This document shows positions 41,803-47,322 of a DNA stretch of 64,000 nucleotides, in pieces; position 1 is the stretch's first letter; each line of letters starts with the position of its first letter. The notes under the pieces are model-generated. The model was given only the letters and a program-made list of their open reading frames with translations. It did no database searches and was not told where the DNA came from. This DNA is from Nitrospira sp. (GTDB lineage: Bacteria > Nitrospirota > Nitrospiria > Nitrospirales > UBA8639). Location of the stretch: positions 278,573 to 342,572 of the forward strand of contig WTGX01000004.1 in assembly GCA_011523385.1 (NCBI GenBank), in the 5' to 3' direction. Made by a program: the position numbers and the translations under genes.

Positions 41803-42025
41803 AATGATTCAGTTGCGGAACGTTCCAGATGACCTTCATAAGGTTCTCAAGTCCAGGGCTGCCTTGGCCGGTACGTCTCTGTCCGATTACCTGATTGCGG
41901 AGATTCAACGGCTTGCCGAGCATCCAACCGTTGAAGAGTTACGCCGGCGGCTCCAAACTCGAACCCGGGTCCGCCCAACCGTCCCGCCGGCTCAATTGAT
42001 CCGGGAAGAACGCGATAACCGGTGA
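41795..42025 (+). CDS. Ribbon-helix-helix antitoxin (FitA/VapB-like)
   Basis: A 76-residue antitoxin. The N-terminus MSKMIQLRNVPDDLHKVLKSRAALAGTSLSDYLIAEIQ is a typical FitA-type ribbon-helix-helix domain: beta strand IQLRNVP, helix, GTSLSDYL, helix. The basic, proline-rich C-terminus should wrap the toxin. It ends in a GTGA overlap with the toxin start, so the two are translated together. The predicted promoter leaves no room for a ribosome site, so initiation is probably leaderless at ATG 41795 or three codons later at ATG 41804. It most likely represses its own operon through the palindromes overlapping its start. Confidence 0.88.
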   Translation: MSKMIQLRNVPDDLHKVLKSRAALAGTSLSDYLIAEIQRLAEHPTVEELRRRLQTRTRVRPTVPPAQLIREERDNR

Positions 42026-42426
42026 TTGTGACGGATGCTTCGGCGGTCCTTGAGGTTCTTTTGGGAGCGACCGCTACGTTGGATATTCAGCGGCGCCTGT
42101 TTGACAGTGGAGAGTCTCTGCATGCGCCTCATTTACTGGATCTGGAGATCGCGCAAGTTCTGCGACGGTACGTGTTGGGTGGTGAACTGTCACCGCAACG
42201 CGGGAAGCAAGCCCTGACTGACTTGGCCGATTTTCCGATTTTTCGTTACCCGCATGACCTCTTTCTTCCACGCATTTGGGCACTACGTCATAATGTCACC
42301 GCCTATGATGCTGCGTACCTGGCCCTCGCGGAGTCGCTTGCGGCCCCGTTGATCACCTGCGACACCCGGTTAGCCACCACGTCCGGCCATCGGGCGACCG
42401 TTGAGCTTATCCGGAGCTTGTCCTGA
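42022..42426 (+). CDS. PIN-domain ribonuclease toxin (VapC-like)
   Basis: A 134-residue PIN-domain RNase forming a toxin-antitoxin pair with the upstream gene. Acidic active-site residues are visible: Asp 5 in IVTDASAVLEVL, Glu about 42 in HLLDLEIAQVLRR, Asp about 95 in NVTAYDAAYLALAE, and Asp about 113 in LITCDTRLA. It begins at GTG 42022, overlapping the antitoxin stop by four bases. The target RNA is unknown; VapC toxins usually cut tRNA or rRNA. The frame ends within a dispersed repeat fragment (TTGTCCTGAGC), so the last residues may derive from it. Confidence 0.9.
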   Translation: MIVTDASAVLEVLLGATATLDIQRRLFDSGESLHAPHLLDLEIAQVLRRYVLGGELSPQRGKQALTDLADFPIFRYPHDLFLPRIWALRHNVTAYDAAYLALAESLAAPLITCDTRLATTSGHRATVELIRSLS

Positions 42427-42508
42427 GCATGCCAAAGGAAGGAATTTGCTCATTGAAAGAAAGGCCTTGATGAGCGTGCAACTTCTCAGGGCACGTGGCG
42501 CAAGCCAG

Positions 42509-42532
42509 TGTAGCTGCGCGATCTTATCGCGC
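42509..42532. repeat. Palindromic repeat (TGTAGC family), single hairpin
   Basis: TGTAGCT followed by GCGCGATCTTATCGCGC. Same family as 40506-40530 (inverted) and 44872-44895. It fills the gap between the PIN toxin and the convergent ATPase gene. Confidence 0.75.
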
Positions 42533-42605
42533 ATGGATTGGTGCGGTTTCTATAAAGTTCACAGTTTATTATACCTTTGCGATCTCTAAACAGGCAATTG
42601 CAACC

Positions 42606-43796
42606 CTACGATGACGTTACACCGGCCTTTGCGGAAAGCGACTGCTCCATGTTGGTCATCCACTCGCCGTCCCACAGTCGATCAAGGAACTCCCGCCAGG
42701 GCAGAATAACAATGCCATCCACTTGACGAGCAGTCGGTTCCATGGACACCAGCACATAATGTGCCATCAAGGTCTCTTCCCGGAGCGCCATCAATCCTTT
42801 CAGGTCCCGGTGTGATATGGCTTTCTTGGCCTTCACTTCGATGGCGAGTGTGCCGACGACAAAATCCACTTCAAGCTGAGACTTGGAACGCCAGTATCTG
42901 GGCGGGCCGAGCAGGTGGTAATCGCAAAATGCCTTGATCTCCTGTAGCACAAAAGTCTCGAACGCCTCGCCATACTCGACGGTGCCTAAAGCCAGACCGC
43001 GACGCCCTTGCAGGTGACGCGCCAGACCGACGTCAAACAAATAGTACTTGGAGGTCGAGATCGCCTTGCGTTTGCGTGTTTCGGTATAGGCGGGGATTTC
43101 GTGCGCGATGAACGTGTCTTGAAGAATACCGTAATACTCTCGCACTGTGGAGACAGGAACCTGGGCGTCACTCGCCATCTGCGAGAAATTGATCATCTGG
43201 CCGTGTGACAGTGCCGCCACTTCAAGGAACCGGCTGAATGCGCCGATATTGCGGACTAGGGCTTCGGCTGCAACTTCCTCCTTGAGGTAATCTCCCGAGT
43301 AGGCGGCCAGATCTTCTTCCGGTGCGTCGGAAAAATAAATCGACGGCAGCAAGCCAAATTCCAGTGCCCTTTCCAACCGAAAGTGCTCGCCGAGTTCGGC
43401 ACGCACAAATGGATGCAGCACGCGGGAGCGCGCCCGGCCGCCGAGTAAATTGACTCCTTTGCGGCGCAACGTACGCGCGCTTGACCCGGTCAGAAAGAAG
43501 CGAATGCCGTGCTCTTCGATCATGAGCTGGACTTCGTTCAACAGCGACGGCATCTTTTGAATTTCGTCGATTACGATGAGCCGCGTATCCGGGGTGAGAG
43601 TTTCCCTGATCAACGCCGGATTTTTGGAGAGACGGATGAAGAGCGTCTGGTCGAGCAGGTTATACGTGCGGACGCCAGCGAGTTGCTGACGGATCAGGGT
43701 GGATTTTCCGGTTTGCCGTGGACCGAACAGAAAACAGGACTTCTGTTGCAGAAGCTTCCTGACGTCCAAATATCGTGCAATGTTTGGGGTAGGCAT
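42606..43796 (-). CDS. AAA-type ATPase with DUF4143 C-terminal domain
   Basis: A 396-residue P-loop ATPase of the AAA_14/DUF4143 group, often found near mobile and defence genes. Function is unproven. Walker A is GPRQTGKS (about residues 23-30). Walker B-like LIVIDEIQKMP lies near 75, and a sensor-like FLTGSSARTLRRKGVNLLGGRA near 102. The C-terminal DUF4143 part carries a wing (MASDAQVPVSTVREYYGILQDT) and a restriction-endonuclease-like core, YWRSKSQLEVDFVV...AIEVKAKK, which has the D/E-x-K pattern. It stands alone among the toxin-antitoxin pairs. ATG 43796 is preferred to a TTG six codons upstream. Confidence 0.85.
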   Translation of the reverse strand: MPTPNIARYLDVRKLLQQKSCFLFGPRQTGKSTLIRQQLAGVRTYNLLDQTLFIRLSKNPALIRETLTPDTRLIVIDEIQKMPSLLNEVQLMIEEHGIRFFLTGSSARTLRRKGVNLLGGRARSRVLHPFVRAELGEHFRLERALEFGLLPSIYFSDAPEEDLAAYSGDYLKEEVAAEALVRNIGAFSRFLEVAALSHGQMINFSQMASDAQVPVSTVREYYGILQDTFIAHEIPAYTETRKRKAISTSKYYLFDVGLARHLQGRRGLALGTVEYGEAFETFVLQEIKAFCDYHLLGPPRYWRSKSQLEVDFVVGTLAIEVKAKKAISHRDLKGLMALREETLMAHYVLVSMEPTARQVDGIVILPWREFLDRLWDGEWMTNMEQSLSAKAGVTSS

Positions 43797-43959
43797 GACC
43801 AAGATGAATTTCAAGTATTTTGGCGATTATCATGACAATTGACGAATTATTTGTCAATTTTACAAATCCATGGAATTCCGAGTGAAGTGCTTGTCCTGAG
43901 CCTGTCGAAGGAAGGAATCTGCTGATAGCCTTACCTGAACTTAGTCGAGTCGAGATTTG

Positions 43960-43998
43960 TTGATTCAGCCTCAAGCATAGTCTATATTAGACTATTAT
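43960..43998 (+). promoter_or_regulatory. Operator-promoter of the second vapBC-type pair
   Basis: TTGATT (43960-43965), 17 bases, TATATT (43983-43988) gives a good sigma-70-type promoter. It overlaps the perfect palindrome ATAGTCTA-TAT-TAGACTAT (43977-43995). The antitoxin start follows at 44017, with GGGAGGG at 44007-44013. Autorepression by the toxin-antitoxin complex is the expected regulation. Confidence 0.65.
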
Positions 43999-44016
43999 GA
44001 ATTGATGGGAGGGAAT

Positions 44017-44301
44017 ATGACCGCCAAGCATGCCAAACCCAACCGGACTTGGACCGTTGCCCAAGCCAAGGCGCGACTGTCGGAAATTCTGCGTCTTGCC
44101 GCGGTGGAGGGGCCGCAGCATATCGGCAAGCGAAACACCTTCGTCGTCGTGCCCGAACGATTATGGCAACAACAATCGTCGCCACGGAAACCGTTGGGCC
44201 AGTGGCTGGTTGAGAACATGCCGCGGGGGATAGAGCTTGAAATCCCGAGCCGCCGCGAACCTGAACGGGAAATTCCGTTCAGCCCACGGGAAGATGGATG
44301 A
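44017..44301 (+). CDS. Phd/YefM-like antitoxin
   Basis: A 94-residue antitoxin paired with the PIN toxin that overlaps its end by four bases (ATGA). The core TWTVAQAKARLSEILRLAAVEGPQHIGKRNTFVVVPERLW is a Phd/YefM fold: the AKARLSEIL helix, then IGKRNT replacing the usual RGxExAVV. The C-terminal tail (GQWLVENMPRGIELEIPSRREPERE) is the toxin-binding part and resembles tails of other Phd-type antitoxins paired with VapC. The ribosome site GGGAGGG precedes the ATG at the right spacing. A TTG five codons upstream is rejected because it would lie before that site. Confidence 0.85.
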   Translation: MTAKHAKPNRTWTVAQAKARLSEILRLAAVEGPQHIGKRNTFVVVPERLWQQQSSPRKPLGQWLVENMPRGIELEIPSRREPEREIPFSPREDG

Positions 44302-44717
44302 GAGGCTTCCTGCTGGACACCAACGTCATCTCGGAACTTGTGAAAGCCGTCCCCGAACAACGCGTAATCATGTTCTTGATCGATAAGCCCGATCTGTGGC
44401 TTTCGACTATTGTGTTGCACGAGATGGACTTTGGGCTGAATTTGCTTCCGCCGGGGCATCGTCGTGACCGTCTTAGTACGGTATTGTCAGGTTTCGTATC
44501 CAAATATGACAACCGGATTGTGCCGGTAGGTCGCCCGGAAGCACAGCAGGCAGCGATGCTGAGGGCGCAAGCCCGCCGGTCGGGTCGCGTGTTGCATTTG
44601 GCCGACGCGCTTATCGCCGGGACCGCCAAGGCCCATGACCTTGCTGTCGTAACAAGGAATGCCGTGGACTTCGAGGGCCTGGAGGTAAAGGTGGTCAATC
44701 CCTGGCAGACGCGGTGA
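44298..44717 (+). CDS. PIN-domain ribonuclease toxin (VapC/FitB-like)
   Basis: A 139-residue PIN-domain RNase. The active-site pattern is complete: Asp 7 in FLLDTNVISELVK, Glu about 45 in TIVLHEMDFGLNLLPPG, Asp about 98 in LHLADALIAGTAKAHDL and the asparagine-containing TRNAVDFEGLEV at the C-terminal strand. The combination NVISEL plus HRRDRL-like segment is usual for FitB-type toxins, here coupled to a Phd-type antitoxin. It is translationally coupled through the ATGA overlap. The sequence shows little similarity to the PIN protein at 42022-42426, so the two pairs are not a recent duplication. Confidence 0.9.
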   Translation: MRGFLLDTNVISELVKAVPEQRVIMFLIDKPDLWLSTIVLHEMDFGLNLLPPGHRRDRLSTVLSGFVSKYDNRIVPVGRPEAQQAAMLRAQARRSGRVLHLADALIAGTAKAHDLAVVTRNAVDFEGLEVKVVNPWQTR

Positions 44718-44996
44718 CGTTGGGTCGTTAGAAATGCCACAATCTTTTTTTCTCTGTCATCCCCGACCAGATCGGGGACCCAGCGTTTTTGCCTTTGCTA
44801 TTCATAAACCCTCTCCCCATTGCGGGAGAGGGTTGGGTGAGGGGGTATTCAGGGTCTTGATATTTGATCCTTGTAGCCGCGCGATCTTATCGAGCTTCCT
44901 TCCTCGTCTCTAGACATGCTACCGAGTGGTCGTTTGAAAAACAGTGATGCTTCGTCTAACTTAAATTGACGGGAAGTTTAGTCCCGGTCGATTCTG
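44718..44996. other. Intergenic region with dispersed repeats
   Basis: No gene seen. It contains a GTCATCCCCGACCAGATCGG-type repeat (near 44757), a CTCTCCC...GGGAGAGGGTTGGGTGAGGGGG repeat (near 44811-44846) and a TGTAGC-family hairpin at 44872-44895. The same kinds of sequence recur near 6940, 46220, 47030 and 61230. Confidence 0.6.
44872..44895. repeat. Palindromic repeat (TGTAGC family), single hairpin
   Basis: TGTAGCC followed by GCGCGATCTTATCGAGC; one base of the right arm differs from the otherwise perfect palindrome of the copy at 42509-42532. Confidence 0.7.
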
Positions 44997-45026
44997 TTGA
45001 CCAGGCAAGCATTCACATACTAGATC
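44997..45026 (+). promoter_or_regulatory. Candidate promoter of the frameshifted small gene
   Basis: TTGACC (44997-45002), 18 bases, TAGATC (45021-45026), ending seven bases before the ATG. The same arrangement with nearly the same spacer is conserved in front of the intact homologue at 51425-51454. Confidence 0.5.
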
Positions 45027-45033
45027 GGCACCC

Positions 45034-45211
45034 ATGAAGCGTAAGTTATCGAATAGAGAAATCGCACGAGAAATGGCAAATATTATGGTGGAGCATCTTG
45101 AAACGTTACCTGCACAGGAACGTCAAAAAAAAAATTAAAGCGGGGCAAAAAGTGATAAGGAGGCTGAAAAAGTCTACATTCTCTTCTTCATCCTTGAGTA
45201 AATCTTTTTGA
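45034..45211 (+). pseudogene. Frameshifted copy of the small gene at 51462
   Basis: The first 32 codons (MKRKLSNREIAREMANIMVE...) match the intact gene at 51462-51689 almost residue for residue. A run of ten A (45125-45134) then shifts the frame and a TAA follows at 45136. Removing one A restores a frame to a TGA at 45209 with QKKIKAGQKVIRRLKKSTFSS, again matching the intact copy. The region also holds a shortened remnant of the convergent gene found at 51601-51855, with only its first few codons and upstream sequence left near 45180-45235. Either the copy has decayed, or the A10 run is a slippage switch or a sequencing error. Confidence 0.72.
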
Positions 45212-45357
45212 AGCGGTTCACCGTGAGAGATTTTTATCTTTGATTGCTTCGCTGATCTTCTTCCCGTCACAATATACTCCTTCGTACCCCCCTCGGGCCG
45301 CCTGAACCTCAATGGGGAACAATCAAAAGTGAGAAGTAGCAACGAAGCCGTAAATAT

Positions 45358-45546
45358 TTACAAGGCGGCTGGTGGTTCCTTGTCCTCAGAACTTTTTGCA
45401 GGATTAATCAGGCGATCCTGATACTGTTTCTGCATCTTCATGTAAAAGGTCACCAACTGTGTGGGATCATGCTCAAAACGTGCCGAGATGCGGTGCCGTA
45501 CTTCCCGGATCTCGTCGATGATCGGATCACTCTGGTTCTGTTTCAT
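45358..45546 (-). CDS. Small protein downstream of PIN gene (putative antitoxin partner)
   Basis: A 62-residue charged protein (MKQNQSDPIIDEIREVRHRISARFEHDPTQL...). It is translated from an ATG lying 20 bases inside the end of the PIN gene, with GGAGGG placed correctly before it, so the two are coupled. The motif DPIIDEIREVRxxISARFxHDPxxL followed by a Y-x-K-x-Q-x-x-Y segment is typical of small proteins seen just after PIN-domain genes in other bacteria. An antitoxin role is inferred from this pairing; no DNA-binding domain is evident. Confidence 0.75.
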   Translation of the reverse strand: MKQNQSDPIIDEIREVRHRISARFEHDPTQLVTFYMKMQKQYQDRLINPAKSSEDKEPPAAL

Positions 45547-46021
45547 CGCTCCCTCCAAGGAGTTCCAAGGGGGTCACCAATGCTGGTACAAAGAGACCGA
45601 GCATGGCATTCACCCGGCGGATATGTCCGAACTTGTTGGCGTTGGCAAGGTGCCGACAATTCCAGGTTACCAGAAAGTCGCACTTGTGATAAGAGGCAAG
45701 GGCCAAGTGCAGCGCATCACCACCAGGATCAGCCGGCATCAGTTTGTGCCGGATATACCCTTGGACGATCTCAACAATGGCCAACTCGACGGAGAGGAGT
45801 GGCAGATCACGAACGAGAGCCAGTCGTTCCGCGCTACGCTCGGGTATGCCGTCGGCGAGTTCGTCTAGTACGGCCGGGCTGGTAACCAGTTCAAAGTGCT
45901 CGGGCGCGGTATCCCACCACTGCTGAGTCCATTCCCGACGCGCCACAATGCCAGGATCGGTGCGTTTCTCGTAGTAGAAGCTGGGAATCGTCGTTTCAAT
46001 ATACACGAGAGGTTTGGTCAT
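45527..46021 (-). CDS. PIN-domain protein (VapC-like), toxin-first pair
   Basis: A 164-residue PIN-domain protein, probably an RNase toxin. It opens with PLVYIETTIPSFYYEKRTDP, where the first Asp of classical VapC is replaced by Glu (YIETTIPS). That is a known variant of this subgroup. Conserved acids follow in PAVLDELADG and ADPGGDALHLALASYHKCDFLVTWNCRHLANANKF. The partner follows the toxin and overlaps it, the reverse of the classical gene order. ATG 46021 is called. A GTG six codons upstream is conserved in a 51-bp element shared with the carboxylate-amine ligase gene, so an earlier start cannot be excluded. Confidence 0.85.
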   Translation of the reverse strand: MTKPLVYIETTIPSFYYEKRTDPGIVARREWTQQWWDTAPEHFELVTSPAVLDELADGIPERSAERLALVRDLPLLSVELAIVEIVQGYIRHKLMPADPGGDALHLALASYHKCDFLVTWNCRHLANANKFGHIRRVNAMLGLFVPALVTPLELLGGSDETEPE

Positions 46022-46066
46022 ACGGGCAACATAGCGCACCAACTGCTTGAGGAACAAGACAGGAAT
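46016..46066 (-). repeat. 51-bp start-region element, copy 2
   Basis: Counterpart of 41686-41736 (42 of 51 identical by eye). It overlaps the start codon of the PIN gene and supplies the bases immediately upstream of it. Confidence 0.75.
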
Positions 46067-46266
46067 AGCAATTGCGCTTGTTACCCTCTTCCTATTGCGG
46101 GAGAGGGTTGAAGAAAAGGCTTTTATCATGAAGGCTGCGATGCAGACAAAACCCAAACAACGACGAGGGCGGCGAAAAGAGATAGGCTCGGTGCAGTAAG
46201 CAAAGAAGCTGTTTTTTCTATCATCCCCGACATTGTAATCGGGGAGTGGTAGCCTCATATGTGGAC

Positions 46267-46295
46267 TTGCTCAAATATGGTGAAATCACTATAAT
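46267..46295 (+). promoter_or_regulatory. Candidate promoter of higBA
   Basis: TTGCTC (46267-46272), 17 bases, then a perfect TATAAT (46290-46295). The predicted transcript would begin near 46302, at the GTG codons where the toxin frame starts, so the message may be leaderless. Confidence 0.6.
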
Positions 46296-46300
46296 TGGAT

Positions 46301-46669
46301 GTGGTGGAAAACGAGCTAAAGCCTGTCGAATGGGTCGGTTCGAGCAAAGCGGACCTGAAGCAATTTCCCCCAGCCGTGCAGGACCAAGTCGGCTTTGCTC
46401 TGTATCAGGCGCAAGTCGGACTCAAACACCGTGATGTCAAACCGCTCAAAGGCTTTGGCGCCAATGTCTTGGAGGTTGTCTCACGTCAAGAAGGGGATAC
46501 CTATCGGACGGTGTATACCATCCGGTTCAAGGCAGCCATCTATGTCCTGCATGCCTTTCAAAAGAAGGCTAAACAGGGGATCGCAACTCCGAAGCAGGAA
46601 CTTGATCTCGTCAGACGCAGACTGAAGGCTGCACAAGAGCATTATGCCGACACCTATGGCGAAAGGTAG
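46301..46669 (+). CDS. HigB/RelE-type toxin (phage Gp49-like)
   Basis: A 122-residue RelE-superfamily mRNA interferase of the Gp49-like (DUF891) group. Diagnostic stretches are LKPVEWVGSSKADLKQFPPAVQDQVGFALYQAQ, VKPLKGFGANVLEVVSRQEGDTYRTVYTIRF, and AAIYVLHAFQKKAKQGIATPKQELDLV. The GTG at 46301 (or the next codon, also GTG) is preferred to a TTG two codons upstream because the predicted transcript begins at about 46302. The toxin comes first and the antitoxin follows after four bases, the usual higBA order. It probably cuts mRNA on the ribosome. Confidence 0.88.
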   Translation: MVENELKPVEWVGSSKADLKQFPPAVQDQVGFALYQAQVGLKHRDVKPLKGFGANVLEVVSRQEGDTYRTVYTIRFKAAIYVLHAFQKKAKQGIATPKQELDLVRRRLKAAQEHYADTYGER

Positions 46670-46673
46670 AGCA

Positions 46674-47000
46674 ATGGCGGTGGACAAAATGAAGATCGAA
46701 CGTAGCAGCGGAAACGTGTTTGTGGACCTGGGGCGCCCGGATGCGGAGGCACACTTGCTCAAGGCGAAACTCGTCTCGCGCATTGATGAGATCATCCGCC
46801 AGCGTGGTCTCAAACAGGTCGACGCGGCGAAGTTGCTTGGCCTGTCTCAGCCTGATGTGTCGCGCCTGCTGCGGGGAAATTTTCGAGAGTATTCCGTGGA
46901 GCGTCTGCTCCGTCTGTTGCTGGTGCTTGGGCGTGACGTGCAAATCGTCATTCGAGAACCACGTTCACAGCGACTGGGCAGACTTCTGGTCGAAGCCTAA
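46674..47000 (+). CDS. HigA-type XRE antitoxin
   Basis: A 108-residue antitoxin with a helix-turn-helix of the XRE/HigA type: LVSRIDEIIRQRGLKQVDAAKLLGLSQPDVSRLLRGNFREYSVERLLRLLLVLG (about 37-90). The N-terminal part (IERSSGNVFVDLGRPDAEAHLLKAKL) is the common lead of Gp49-paired antitoxins, and the C-terminus has the strand VQIVIREP. The ATG lies four bases after the toxin stop with AAAGG just upstream. It should neutralise the toxin and repress the operon, but no palindrome is obvious at the promoter. Confidence 0.9.
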   Translation: MAVDKMKIERSSGNVFVDLGRPDAEAHLLKAKLVSRIDEIIRQRGLKQVDAAKLLGLSQPDVSRLLRGNFREYSVERLLRLLLVLGRDVQIVIREPRSQRLGRLLVEA

Positions 47001-47322
47001 AGCCATCGCCTGACCTTGTCTCCCCCTGTCATCCCCGACCTGATCGAGGATCCAGCGTCTTTGCCTTTCTCTTTTATGTAGCCGTGGCATCCCTGTTCGG
47101 AGCCAGGGACATGCCTCATGCCGCTGTTTCTTAAGTGATCATTCCCGACATGATTGACGGATACCGGAAGGTTGACTATGGTGACGCTTCATGATCTGAG
47201 GCGGGAGTTCTGATCGGATCTGCCTTGTCTATCCTCGTAAATAAACGGTCTGCGCGCTCAGATAAGCCACGTGGTCAGACAAATCAACGAGGCCTATCTC
47301 AACCCGGAGCCTTGTAATCTCC
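47001..47322. other. Gap between higA and the MmeI-like gene, repeats only
   Basis: About 320 bases without a gene. It includes a GTCATCCCCGACCTGATCG repeat (47027 on), a degenerate TGTAGC-family unit near 47080, and the 48-bp element 47157-47204. No ribosome site stronger than a few purines precedes the ATG at 47323. Confidence 0.6.
47157..47204. repeat. 48-bp dispersed repeat upstream of the MmeI-like gene
   Basis: Second copy of 36420-36467 (43 of 48 identical by eye). It lies about 120 bases before the MmeI-like start. Confidence 0.7.

Noticed and set aside
45106..45342. A minus-strand frame of 78 codons across the frameshifted small gene
   Set aside because: It is a composite of the remnant upstream sequence of the lost convergent gene and antisense of the pseudogene; the reading frame does not match the intact homologue.
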